A stretch of 18,242 bases of DNA from an uncultured Bacilli bacterium (GCA_934167465.1 CAKPKR010000010.1:1-18242); one strand, 5' to 3'. Counted from the first letter of the stretch, positions 1 through 7,511 are shown. Notes: generated by a model not told the origin, from the letters alone. Numbers and translations are program-made.

Positions 1-273
<273 letters not shown>

Positions 274-306
274 CATTTATTATATTTAAATTGATTGAAT
301 AGCACA

Positions 307-492
307 TTATCATGTTTTCAGAGAATTATTTCTCTAATATTTAAATTTGTGACGATAGCAAAGAGGATACACCTGTTCCCATCTCGAACACAGAAGTTAA
401 GCTCTTTTACGCCGAAAATAGTGTAAGCTAAGATAGGAAGTCGCAAATTTTTTTTTATATTTTTTTAGAAATATTTTCTGAAAACATGATAA
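307..492 (+). repeat. Inverted repeat bracketing 5S rRNA
   Basis: The left arm at 307-333 and right arm at 467-492 are complementary. The outer 16 bases match perfectly (TTATCATGTTTTCAGA on the left), followed by a weaker inner extension of about ten bases with a one-base length difference. In the transcript this would form a long stalk enclosing 5S. By analogy with bacterial rRNA processing stalks it is probably a maturation site for a double-strand RNase, but the enzyme is not shown by the sequence. Confidence 0.75.
343..450 (+). rRNA. 5S ribosomal RNA
   Basis: The segment has the conserved 5S core: GACGATAGCAAAGAGG, then CCTGTTCCCATCTCGAACAC, then AGAAGTTAAGCTC and a GCCGA element. The ends AAATTTGTGAC and GTCGCAAATTT pair to form helix I, which sets the boundaries to within a few bases. 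It lies about 70 bases after the 23S end, the usual 23S-5S order. No tRNA gene follows. Confidence 0.93.
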
Positions 493-493
493 G

Positions 494-520
494 AAATTGT
501 AAATATTACAATTTTTTTTT
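494..520 (+). terminator. Intrinsic terminator of the rRNA operon
   Basis: A perfect 9-bp stem (AAATTGTAA at 494-502, TTACAATTT at 506-514) with a three-base loop is followed by a T run to 520. It separates the rRNA transcript from the tsaE promoter that follows. Confidence 0.75.
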
Positions 521-527
521 ATTCTAC

Positions 528-557
528 TTGTATAAACAGATACAATTTTGATATAAT
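528..557 (+). promoter_or_regulatory. Sigma-A-type promoter of the tsaE operon
   Basis: TTGTAT (528-533) and TATAAT (552-557) are 18 bp apart. They lie just after the rRNA terminator and upstream of the tsaE ribosome binding site at 564-568. Transcription would start near 564, leaving a very short leader. Confidence 0.6.
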
Positions 558-574
558 TTTAATAGGTGATATAT

Positions 575-1024
575 ATGGAATATAAAATTACAACAAACAA
601 TGAAATAGACACTATTGAATTAGCGCAAAATCTTGAATCTGAAAAATTTCCCAATATGATTATTTGTTTAGATGGAGAATTAGGTAGTGGTAAAACAGTT
701 TTTACAAAAGGAATTGCTAATGCCTTAGGAATTGAAGAAAATATTACTTCACCAACATTTACAATTATTAAAGAATATGAAGGGGAATTGCCATTATATC
801 ATATGGATGTTTATAAATTAGATGGTAATACTGATGGTATTGGTATAGAAGAATATTTTACTAAAGGTGGTGTAGTTGTTATTGAATGGGCAAGTACTAT
901 TAAAGATATACTACCTGATGAAAGATTAGACATTAAATTTAAAGTATTAGATGAAAACAGAAGATTATTAATATTAACACCCCATGGAAAAGAATACGAA
1001 GAGTTATGTGAGGCAGTATTATGA
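575..1024 (+). CDS. tsaE: TsaE, ATPase of the tRNA t6A37 synthesis complex
   Basis: TsaE is the ATPase that drives the bacterial TsaB-TsaD-TsaE complex, which adds threonylcarbamoyl to A37 of ANN-decoding tRNAs in the cytoplasm. The P-loop GELGSGKT is at residues 34-41, followed by the family's SPTFTIIKEY segment and the HMDVYKL and VVVIEWA segments. The length (149 residues) is normal. I chose the ATG at 575 because AGGTG at 564-568 sits at proper distance; an in-frame GTG at 566 overlaps that site and is unlikely. The stop overlaps the tsaB start as ATGA. It is the first gene of the tsaE-tsaB-rimI-tsaD operon, the same order as ydiB-ydiE in Bacillus. Confidence 0.95.
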   Translation: MEYKITTNNEIDTIELAQNLESEKFPNMIICLDGELGSGKTVFTKGIANALGIEENITSPTFTIIKEYEGELPLYHMDVYKLDGNTDGIGIEEYFTKGGVVVIEWASTIKDILPDERLDIKFKVLDENRRLLILTPHGKEYEELCEAVL

Positions 1025-1662
1025 TAACTCTTTTTTTAGATACTTCCACTACTAAATTTATTGTAGGAATTTATAAAAATTTTGATTGTCTTTTTTTAGA
1101 TGTTGATAATAATAATAATGATTTGTCTAGTAAAGTTTTACCTACAATTGATAATGCCATTAAAAAATGTGATTTATTATTGGATGATATAGACAAAATT
1201 ATAGTTGTAAATGGTCCAGGATCTTTTACTGGAATAAGAGTTGGAGTAACAATTGCTAAAACATTAGCTTGGACCAAAAATATTGATATTTTAACTATTT
1301 CTTCATTAGAGTTATTAGCTACTACAAAATCTTCTAAAGAATATGTTGTACCATTAATTGATGCTAGAAGAGATTATTTTTATGCAGGTGTTTATTTAAA
1401 TGGGAAAAATATTATAAATGATCAATATATATCAAGAAGTGAATTATTAGAAAAAATTAAAAAAATAACTGATATAGATAATGTTTACTTTGTTAGCTAT
1501 GATAATATAGATAATTTAGATACTCATTCTCCAGAATTAGTTATTGAAAAGATAATAAAAAAATATTCTAATAAAAAGTCTTTAAATCCACATAGTGTTA
1601 ATCCAAATTATTTAAAAAGAGTGGAAGCTGAAGAAAAATTAGATGATAAAAGAAACAAATAA
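1021..1662 (+). CDS. tsaB: TsaB, t6A37 complex scaffold subunit
   Basis: TsaB is a non-catalytic ASKHA-fold paralogue of TsaD and dimerises with it in tRNA t6A37 synthesis. Diagnostic segments are LFLDTSTTKF at the N-terminus, NGPGSFTGIRVGV near residues 64-76, and LIDARRDYFYAGVY near 117-130. At 213 residues it is slightly shorter than many TsaB proteins (about 230). Its start overlaps the tsaE stop by four bases and its end overlaps rimI by 20 bases, so translation is probably coupled. The C-terminal third is low in complexity and rich in Asn, Lys and Asp, as in many AT-rich genomes. TsaB is strongly supported by both motif and context. Confidence 0.94.
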   Translation: MITLFLDTSTTKFIVGIYKNFDCLFLDVDNNNNDLSSKVLPTIDNAIKKCDLLLDDIDKIIVVNGPGSFTGIRVGVTIAKTLAWTKNIDILTISSLELLATTKSSKEYVVPLIDARRDYFYAGVYLNGKNIINDQYISRSELLEKIKKITDIDNVYFVSYDNIDNLDTHSPELVIEKIIKKYSNKKSLNPHSVNPNYLKRVEAEEKLDDKRNK

Positions 1663-2008
1663 TATTGATTTAATTAATGATTTTCTTAGTTTTTTTAATA
1701 CTGAATATGTTGATAATCCTTTTAGAAAATATATAGTTTATGATGATATTGCTATATTAGTATATAGTGAAATTTATGATAGATTAGAAATTGATTATAT
1801 ATATGTTTTAGATGAGTATAGAAATCATGGTATTGCTAGTAAATTATTAGATTATTTGTTTTCAAAATATAAATTTAGTTGTTCATTGGAAGTAAGATGT
1901 GATAATGTATCCGCTATTAATTTATATAAAAAATATGATTTTAAAATAGTTAGTATTAGAAATAATTATTATGGAAATATAGATGGTTATTTAATGATTA
2001 GGAAGTGA
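1643..2008 (+). CDS. rimI: RimI-like GNAT N-acetyltransferase
   Basis: This is a GNAT-fold acetyltransferase. RimI proteins acetylate the N-terminal alanine of ribosomal protein S18 and sit in the tsa operon of many bacteria. The acetyl-CoA-binding motif A is DEYRNHGIASKLL (residues 57-69), and the RimI-type LEVRCDNVSAINLYKKYDF segment spans 82-100. At 121 residues it is shorter than typical RimI (about 145), with a reduced N-terminal region. It starts 20 bases inside tsaB, and its TGA stop overlaps a possible GTG start for tsaD. RimI is well supported by position; the actual substrate cannot be read from the sequence. Confidence 0.85.
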   Translation: MIKETNNIDLINDFLSFFNTEYVDNPFRKYIVYDDIAILVYSEIYDRLEIDYIYVLDEYRNHGIASKLLDYLFSKYKFSCSLEVRCDNVSAINLYKKYDFKIVSIRNNYYGNIDGYLMIRK

Positions 2009-2013
2009 TTTTG

Positions 2014-3018
2014 ATGAAAGATGTATATATATTTGCAGTAGAATCTAGTTGTGATGAAACAAGTGCTTCAATTATTAAAAATGGACATGAAGAGATTGCT
2101 ACTACTGTTTTAACTCAAATGGATATTCATGCTCTTTATGGTGGAGTTGTTCCCGAAATAGCAAGTAGAAAACACATTGAAAATGTTACTATAGTTTTTG
2201 AGGAAACTTTCAAAAAAGCAGGTTTATCTATTGATGATATGGATGCTGTTGCTATAACTTATGGCCCAGGATTAATTGGCTCATTATTAGTTGGCGTTGA
2301 GGCTGCAAAAACATTGGCTTATGCCCATAATAAACCCATTGTTCCTGTACACCATATAGCAGGACATATATATGCCAATAACTTGGAAAAACCAATGCAA
2401 TTTCCTTTAATAGCACTTGTTGTTAGTGGTGGTCATACTGAATTAATTTATATGAAAGAAGATTATTCTTTTGAAAAAATAGGTGGTACTTTAGATGACG
2501 CTGTTGGTGAGGCCTATGATAAAGTTGCTCGTGTTATGGGACTTAAATATCCAGGTGGGCCATTAATAGATGAATATGGTCACAAAGGCAACGATACTTA
2601 TAATTTGCCTATGCCATTAAATGATAATTCATATAATTTTAGTTTTAGTGGAATTAAATCTGCGGTTATTAATTTAATTCATAATGAAACTCAAAGAGGC
2701 AATGAAATTAATGTTTATGATTTAGCAACCTCTTTCCAAGAAAGAGTTGTTGGTATTTTAGTAAAAAAGACTATGAGAGCTTTAAAAGAATATAATTGTA
2801 ATAATTTAATCATTGCTGGTGGTGTTTCTGCTAACAAAAGGCTAAGAGAATATATGAAAGAAGAATGTGAAAAAAATAAAATTAATTTGACAGTTCCTAA
2901 TATTAAATACTGCACTGATAACGCTGCAATGATAGGTGCAGCTGGATATTATGCCTACAAACTTGGAAGAAGGGCTTCAATTGATTTAAATGCTAAAGCA
3001 AATGATAAATTAAATTAA
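2014..3018 (+). CDS. tsaD: TsaD, tRNA t6A37 threonylcarbamoyltransferase
   Basis: TsaD (Kae1/Qri7 family) transfers the threonylcarbamoyl group from threonylcarbamoyl-AMP to A37 of tRNA. The sequence shows AVESSCDETS at the N-terminus, the metal-binding HxxxH in HHIAGH (His114 and His118), VVSGGHTEL, GGTLDDAVGEAYDK, IAGGVSANKRLR and the C-terminal CTDNAAMIG segment. The length, 334 residues, is standard. I chose the ATG at 2014 because AGGAAG at 2000-2005 is eight bases upstream; a GTG at 2005 overlaps the rimI stop and that site. It is the last gene of the t6A operon. Its TAA lies in the terminator stem shared with the convergent regulator gene. Confidence 0.97.
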   Translation: MKDVYIFAVESSCDETSASIIKNGHEEIATTVLTQMDIHALYGGVVPEIASRKHIENVTIVFEETFKKAGLSIDDMDAVAITYGPGLIGSLLVGVEAAKTLAYAHNKPIVPVHHIAGHIYANNLEKPMQFPLIALVVSGGHTELIYMKEDYSFEKIGGTLDDAVGEAYDKVARVMGLKYPGGPLIDEYGHKGNDTYNLPMPLNDNSYNFSFSGIKSAVINLIHNETQRGNEINVYDLATSFQERVVGILVKKTMRALKEYNCNNLIIAGGVSANKRLREYMKEECEKNKINLTVPNIKYCTDNAAMIGAAGYYAYKLGRRASIDLNAKANDKLN

Positions 3019-3045
3019 AAGAAATTAGGTTATCTAATTTCTTTT
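3017..3045. terminator. Bidirectional terminator between tsaD and the double-HTH gene
   Basis: A perfect 12-bp stem (3017-3028 with 3034-3045; arm AAAAGAAATTAG) has a five-base loop. The A run on one side and T run on the other provide a U tract in both directions. It contains part of the tsaD stop codon and, in the loop, the stop of the minus-strand gene, so one hairpin can close both transcripts. Confidence 0.75.
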
Positions 3046-4712
3046 ATAATAGGATCAAAATTTTCTATTGCATCCACTAATTTAGGATGTTTAATAACAA
3101 AATGAATTGTTGGATTAGAATTTTTAGAAATTACAACATAATTATTTTTTAAAATAGTTACATTAATATTTTTAAAAGTTCGATAATTACTTTTAGTAAC
3201 TATATAATTAGTTACTTTTTTTTCATATTTTAATGTTGAATTTAGATGTTCTAAATATTCTTCATATGTATAACTTATTTTTTTATTATAAAAAATATTT
3301 TCTAGTGATAAATATATATCTTCAGCAAAATTTTTTTCATTAATTTCATATATAACATCATTTATTTTGTTATTCCTTAAAATTGATTTTATATTTTTTT
3401 CTTCATCTAATTTATAACATAGTATATTATTTATTTCTTCTTCACTTATATTATTTCTTTTTAAAATTTTTATTAATAATTGGTTTTCAATTGTAAATAA
3501 TGGTAGTGAAGACAATATTCTTTTTCTATCACAATTAATTTTCGAATCATTTAGCAAGAATATTTTATATTCTTCTTTATTTTCTTCTTTATATATATTC
3601 ATTAATGGATTTGCTTTTTTTAATAATAAGTCTGTTTTTTGTTTGTAATATGCTATTTCTTTATTGTTAATAGTCAAATAATATTTTCCTTTATTGTGGA
3701 ATCCTTTAATGCATTCTCCTGTTAGTGCAGCACTACCTGAAACATAGTCAAAATGATGATATACAGAATTTTTTACTTCTTTTAAATAATATGGAGTTAC
3801 TTGACCAGTCATATAAATAGGTATCCAGCTTTCTAAACCTAACATCATTTCATTAAATGGTCGATCTAGATTATGAATTATATTTAAATGGAGTCCTTTT
3901 TTTAAACACATTGCAATGGCAAACATCCATTTTTTTCCAAATTCTATATCTTCAGCCATATCTTCCATAGGCATATCACTACACATAAAAATATCATCTT
4001 TTGATTTTGATAAAACTGTTGTTTTGAAAAAATCAAGTTCTCCTTTTTTCATCTCTTCTACGCCATAATATGTTTTAGTTTTCCCTTTATAGAATGGAAT
4101 ATTAGGAACCTTTAATTCATCAAACTTTATTGCTTTTATATAATCATTAAGATTAAAGTCGTTCAATTTTTCTAAAAAGTTGTCAATTTGTTTATTATCT
4201 TCATTATTTAAAATCCATTGTTTAATTTTATCTTCATTTATTTCATTACAATTTATTAGAATACTTAGCATTTTTTTGGATTCTACATTATCATACTTTT
4301 TAGTAATATATGATGTTATTGAACTAATAAATCTTTGTTTATTTGATGGAATTCTTTCACCATTTCTAATTCTAGAAAGATAAGAAGCGTCAAAGTTTAA
4401 AAACCTTGCTAACTCGCTAGCATTTATATTTAATCCATTAATTAATTTGTTTAAATTATTTCTTATTATTTCAAAGTTATAATTGTCAGTATGTTTATTG
4501 AAGTCTTCTAATATATCTTCATTTTTATATTTACCATTGGATAAAATAGCTAAAGAATTACTTATTTTTTTTAGATTTTTATCAGTAGGTATTCTACTTC
4601 CGTTTCTATATCTACTTATTAACGATTCTGATAATTGTGCATTAATTGCGATATCTTTTGAACTACAATTGATTAGTTTGATGTATTTATCTAATGTATC
4701 ATTAAATTTCAT
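3030..4712 (-). CDS. Large transcriptional regulator with two XRE-type HTH domains and an uncharacterised C-terminal domain
   Basis: The N-terminus has two similar helix-turn-helix units, near residues 17-42 (SESLISRYRNGSRIP) and 97-122 (DASYLSRIRNGERIP), which suggests an internal duplication and binding to a two-part DNA site. The rest (about 200-560) is not a domain I can name. Its core, near residues 240-330, contains HNLDRPFNEMMLGLESWIPI and YMTGQVTPYYLKE; from memory similar segments occur in large XRE-family regulators of Clostridia, where the function is unknown. No membrane segment is seen. I chose the ATG at 4712, about ten bases after GGTG; a GTG at 4724 overlaps that site. A promoter, TTGAAA (4755-4760)-17 bp-TATATT (4732-4737), fits. 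It is divergent from the zinc-ribbon/PrsW operon and may control it. Confidence 0.85.
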   Translation of the reverse strand: MKFNDTLDKYIKLINCSSKDIAINAQLSESLISRYRNGSRIPTDKNLKKISNSLAILSNGKYKNEDILEDFNKHTDNYNFEIIRNNLNKLINGLNINASELARFLNFDASYLSRIRNGERIPSNKQRFISSITSYITKKYDNVESKKMLSILINCNEINEDKIKQWILNNEDNKQIDNFLEKLNDFNLNDYIKAIKFDELKVPNIPFYKGKTKTYYGVEEMKKGELDFFKTTVLSKSKDDIFMCSDMPMEDMAEDIEFGKKWMFAIAMCLKKGLHLNIIHNLDRPFNEMMLGLESWIPIYMTGQVTPYYLKEVKNSVYHHFDYVSGSAALTGECIKGFHNKGKYYLTINNKEIAYYKQKTDLLLKKANPLMNIYKEENKEEYKIFLLNDSKINCDRKRILSSLPLFTIENQLLIKILKRNNISEEEINNILCYKLDEEKNIKSILRNNKINDVIYEINEKNFAEDIYLSLENIFYNKKISYTYEEYLEHLNSTLKYEKKVTNYIVTKSNYRTFKNINVTILKNNYVVISKNSNPTIHFVIKHPKLVDAIENFDPIIKEIR

Positions 4713-4731
4713 AATATTAATCACCGTTTAT

Positions 4732-4760
4732 AATATATCAAAAAATTGCCTATTTTTCAA
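4732..4760 (-). promoter_or_regulatory. Promoter of the 560-residue regulator gene
   Basis: On the minus strand, TTGAAA (4755-4760) and TATATT (4732-4737) are separated by 17 bp and lead into the GGTG ribosome site and the ATG at 4712. An overlapping TATTAT could serve as the -10 instead. Confidence 0.5.
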
Positions 4761-4774
4761 TCTAACACATATAT

Positions 4775-4787
4775 TGACAAAATGTCA
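4775..4787. promoter_or_regulatory. Possible operator palindrome between divergent promoters
   Basis: TGACA-AAA-TGTCA is a perfect 5-bp inverted repeat. It lies between the minus-strand -35 box (4755-4760) and the plus-strand -35 box (4797-4802), where a regulator could affect both. It is short, so chance occurrence in AT-rich DNA is possible. Confidence 0.35.
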
Positions 4788-4796
4788 TTGACTTTT

Positions 4797-4826
4797 TTGT
4801 AAATTTTCTTTTTAAAATTTTATAAT
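4797..4826 (+). promoter_or_regulatory. Promoter of the zinc-ribbon/PrsW operon
   Basis: TTGTAA (4797-4802) and TATAAT (4821-4826) are 18 bp apart. The leader to the ATG at 4904 would be about 70 bases and carries a strong AGGAAGGTG ribosome site at 4890-4898. Confidence 0.45.
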
Positions 4827-4903
4827 TATACTATACTTAAAGTAGAAATATTTGTATATTTTTATTTATTCTTGTAGCTTAATATAAGTAGGAAGGTGAT
4901 AGT

Positions 4904-5629
4904 ATGGCATTAATTAAATGTCCTGAATGTAAGAATAATATTAGTGATCAAGCAGAAGTTTGTCCAAAATGTGGATATGAATTCAAAAAAGAAAGTAATG
5001 TAAGAACGCATTATAAGAATTCTAATAAACCTAATTATAGTTGTATAATTATTATAGTAGTTTTATTAGTTGGTGCATATTTTATATTTGGTCAAAACAA
5101 AACCAATAATAATGGTGGTAATGGTGGAACTGGAACAGGTGGTGGAGATAATCCAACTACAACACCATCAACTAATACTGGATACTCTGTTTATACTAGT
5201 CCTTATTTAGGAATATCTTTTGAATATCCAAATAATTATAAAGTAGCAACAGATGATGATGGTTATATTTATGTAGGCCAAAATACTAATAATAATAAAG
5301 TAGTGATACCTTATGTAATTATTGGTAGATATGATAACTTTAATGATCAAGTAACATTTTTGACTAGTTTTACTAACTATATGAAGAAAGAGTATAGTGA
5401 TCTTGTAATAACTATTGATTTATTATCTGGAACTATTGGAAATAAATTGGTTTATGGACTTGCTTATAATTATAGTAGTAATGGTCATCTAATTGTTGAT
5501 AACCGTTATGCAGTCAATATTAATAATAGAATATATATGATTGGTTCTAAAGAGGAAAACACTAATTCGACCGAGATTAATAGTGTAGTTGAACATATTA
5601 TATCTACTCTAACAGAAGGAGGTAATTAG
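4904..5629 (+). CDS. Zinc-ribbon single-pass membrane protein with an extracellular PsbP-like domain
   Basis: An N-terminal zinc ribbon (Cys6, Cys9, Cys20, Cys23) should lie in the cytoplasm. One membrane segment follows at about 45-63 (SCIIIIVVLLVGAYFIFG), then a flexible linker rich in Gly, Asn and Thr (64-93). The outer domain (about 94-241) begins with SPYLGISFEYPNNYKV, which resembles the start of PsbP/DUF1795-type domains. No catalytic residues are evident, so a role in sensing or binding outside the cell is only an inference. The strong ribosome site at 4890-4898 supports this start. The next gene begins one base after the stop, so the two are one operon, and both proteins open with almost the same zinc ribbon. 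Confidence 0.85.
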   Translation: MALIKCPECKNNISDQAEVCPKCGYEFKKESNVRTHYKNSNKPNYSCIIIIVVLLVGAYFIFGQNKTNNNGGNGGTGTGGGDNPTTTPSTNTGYSVYTSPYLGISFEYPNNYKVATDDDGYIYVGQNTNNNKVVIPYVIIGRYDNFNDQVTFLTSFTNYMKKEYSDLVITIDLLSGTIGNKLVYGLAYNYSSNGHLIVDNRYAVNINNRIYMIGSKEENTNSTEINSVVEHIISTLTEGGN

Positions 5630-5630
5630 G

Positions 5631-6791
5631 GTGGCATTAATTAAATGTAGTGAATGTGGTAATGAAATATCATCAAGTGCGAAATTTTGCCCTCATTGTG
5701 GTTTAAAAAATGAATTACATTTTTGTCCAGAATGTGGCGCTAAATTAAAAGGTAATGAAAATAATTGTCCAGAATGTGGCTTCCCTGTTGCTAAAAAAAA
5801 TGCAGCAAGTATTGTAACTGAAAATTTAGATAAAATAACAGGTGCTAAATCTGAAAGTTATGTTACTTTTAAAGATTTATTTAAAAATACTTTTAAAAAG
5901 CATACTGAAGAGGAATTAGATGAAGTGTTTGTTTGCGGTAGCAAAACAACAACACCAGATGTAAAAGATATTAATCCTAAAAATGCTAGTGCTTGGGTAT
6001 ATTTTAAAATATTTGTATTTTTCTTAATATCTTATATTGTTACTAGAATTGGGTATATAAATTATGGTAATCTTAACTTTTTGCCAGCTATGATTATGTT
6101 AGGGGCATTTGCTATGCCTGTATCAATATTGATTTTCTTCTTTGAAATAAATTTATTTAAAAATATTCCATTCTATAAAGTAATGAAATATTTCGTTTTG
6201 GGTGGTGCTTTATCACTTATAGTAGCAATTCTTTATTTTGATATTATAACTGTTGCTGAACTTGATTATAAAGGTGCATTAATGGTTGGATTAATTGAAG
6301 AAGTAGCAAAAGCTGTTATAGTGGCATTGTTTTTGTTCAAAAGTGAAAAATGTAATTATATATTAAATGGATTATTGGTTGGAGCTGCTGTTGGAGCAGG
6401 ATTTGCCGCATTTGAAACGGCTGGGTATATATTAAAATATGGTTTAAATGGTGGCGATGCTGTTATGTTACAAACCCTAAGACTTCGTGGTTTCTTAGCC
6501 CCAGGTGGTCATGTGGCTTGGGCTGCAATTGAAGGTGCTGCTTTAATGTATGTTAAAGGATTTGGAAAATTAGATAAGAGTCATTTAAATGATAAGAGAT
6601 TTCTACTTATTTGTTTAATTCCTGTTCTTTTACACGGTATCTGGGATATGCCAATTGATTTACCTTATTATTCAGTACAAATTGGTTTGACAATAGCTGC
6701 TTGGTTAGTTATAATTTATTTCATTAATTTAGGTTTAAAACAAATTGATGATGCTAAAAAATTAAGTAAGACAAAAAAACAAGAGAGTTAA
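5631..6791 (+). CDS. PrsW-family intramembrane protease with two N-terminal zinc ribbons
   Basis: PrsW-type proteases are multi-pass membrane enzymes; Bacillus PrsW makes site-1 cleavage of the anti-sigma factor RsiW. The family's conserved residues are present: EEVAK (223-227), FAAFE (258-262), His294 in GGHVAW, and HGIWD (335-339). About seven to eight hydrophobic segments run from residue 122 to 368. Ahead of them are two zinc ribbons (Cys6/9/20/23 and Cys32/35/46/49) and a charged linker, which are not in Bacillus PrsW as I know it. The GTG start at 5631 is fixed by AAGGAGGT at 5616-5623, seven bases upstream. The gene directly follows the zinc-ribbon membrane protein, a candidate substrate or partner. 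Its TAA lies in a shared bidirectional terminator. Confidence 0.88.
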   Translation: MALIKCSECGNEISSSAKFCPHCGLKNELHFCPECGAKLKGNENNCPECGFPVAKKNAASIVTENLDKITGAKSESYVTFKDLFKNTFKKHTEEELDEVFVCGSKTTTPDVKDINPKNASAWVYFKIFVFFLISYIVTRIGYINYGNLNFLPAMIMLGAFAMPVSILIFFFEINLFKNIPFYKVMKYFVLGGALSLIVAILYFDIITVAELDYKGALMVGLIEEVAKAVIVALFLFKSEKCNYILNGLLVGAAVGAGFAAFETAGYILKYGLNGGDAVMLQTLRLRGFLAPGGHVAWAAIEGAALMYVKGFGKLDKSHLNDKRFLLICLIPVLLHGIWDMPIDLPYYSVQIGLTIAAWLVIIYFINLGLKQIDDAKKLSKTKKQES

Positions 6792-6801
6792 AAACTCTCT
6801 T
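6781..6801. terminator. Bidirectional terminator between the PrsW and TetR genes
   Basis: A 9-bp perfect stem (AAGAGAGTT at 6781-6789, AACTCTCTT at 6793-6801) with an AAA loop has A-rich and T-rich flanks. The self-complementary TTAA at 6788-6791 supplies the stop codon of both convergent genes, which overlap by four bases. Confidence 0.75.
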
Positions 6802-7396
6802 TTAAAATCGAATTTATAATTTTAATTACTTCATTTTTCATTTCATCATAGTTTAATAAGCTATGTTTATGATAAACAATCTCGTGACAATAATTCTCAA
6901 CGATTCCAATAATTATATGTACTTTTTCAGCTATATTTTTAATTTTGAAATTATTTTTAACTAGCAAATCAACTATTTCTTTTGTAGTATTAATTTCTTT
7001 ATCGTGAAATATTTTAGCAATATCATTATCTAAATGAGATAGAGCAATCATTTCTTCGTGAGCCTTCTTTGATAAAGTATGCTTTTTAATAAATATATTT
7101 AGCATTTGATCTAATAGTTTTTCTAAATTGTCAAATTTAATTTCATTGTTTTTTAGAACATCAACAATTGGAAACATTATGTTGTCAGAGTAATTTTTTA
7201 CACCCTCAATAAATATTTCTTTCTTATCATTAAAATATTGATAAATAATGCCAGTTGATACTCCTGCGTATTTAGCAATATCATTAGTATTAGTATTATA
7301 ATATCCATTTTCACACATCAATTCAAAGCCTTTTTCAATAATTTTATTTCTTTTTTCAATTGATCTTTTTTGAGTTGGGATTCTAATTTCTGACAT
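6788..7396 (-). CDS. TetR/AcrR-family transcriptional regulator
   Basis: The N-terminal domain is a clear TetR helix-turn-helix at about 37-56 (NDIAKYAGVSTGIIYQYFND), preceded by RNKIIEKGFELMCENGYY. The C-terminal helical part (about 70-202) would bind a ligand and dimerise, but the ligand cannot be told. AAGGAAGTGAT lies just before the ATG at 7396. Its promoter is TTGAAA (7441-7446)-17 bp-TATAAT (7418-7423) on the minus strand. It is divergent from an ABC transporter and metal ATPase operon, and two matching palindromes at the divergent promoters are likely its operators. This arrangement is typical of a repressor that controls itself and the adjacent export genes. Confidence 0.92.
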   Translation of the reverse strand: MSEIRIPTQKRSIEKRNKIIEKGFELMCENGYYNTNTNDIAKYAGVSTGIIYQYFNDKKEIFIEGVKNYSDNIMFPIVDVLKNNEIKFDNLEKLLDQMLNIFIKKHTLSKKAHEEMIALSHLDNDIAKIFHDKEINTTKEIVDLLVKNNFKIKNIAEKVHIIIGIVENYCHEIVYHKHSLLNYDEMKNEVIKIINSILKESF

Positions 7397-7417
7397 TATA
7401 TCACTTCCTTAGTAACC

Positions 7418-7446
7418 ATTATACCTCTAAAACAAATTTTTTTCAA
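7418..7446 (-). promoter_or_regulatory. Promoter of the TetR gene
   Basis: On the minus strand, TTGAAA (7441-7446) and a consensus TATAAT (7418-7423) are exactly 17 bp apart. The upstream palindrome at 7451-7470 begins four bases beyond the -35 box. Confidence 0.65.
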
Positions 7447-7450
7447 ATAA

Positions 7451-7470
7451 ATGTGATAAAAATATCATAT
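7451..7470. promoter_or_regulatory. Putative TetR operator 1
   Basis: An imperfect 20-bp palindrome has half-sites ATGTGATA and TATCATAT (seven of eight positions symmetric). It lies between the two divergent -35 boxes (7441-7446 and 7475-7480), so a bound dimer would touch both promoters. It matches operator 2 at 18 of 20 positions in the same orientation. Confidence 0.65.
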
Positions 7471-7474
7471 TTTG

Positions 7475-7503
7475 TTGACTTGTGAATATTATAAATGTAT
7501 AAT
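7475..7503 (+). promoter_or_regulatory. Promoter of the ABC transporter/metal ATPase operon
   Basis: TTGACT (7475-7480) and TATAAT (7498-7503) are 17 bp apart, close to consensus. Transcription would start near 7510, at the edge of the second palindrome. The leader is short, with AGGGAG at 7537-7542 before the ATG at 7549. Confidence 0.7.
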
Positions 7504-7511
7504 TATATTAA

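Noticed and set aside
566..574. GTG as the start of tsaE
   Set aside because: The GTG overlaps the AGGTG ribosome site of the better-placed ATG at 575, and the TATAAT box ends only nine bases before it.
1022..2008. TGA as a tryptophan codon (Mycoplasma-type code)
   Set aside because: TGA ends tsaE, rimI and the 150-residue regulator at the expected lengths, and tryptophans are encoded by TGG.
4180..4791. Plus-strand open frames at 4180-4383 and 4483-4791
   Set aside because: They run antisense to the HTH-coding half of the minus-strand regulator, have no ribosome sites and have compositions expected of shadows.
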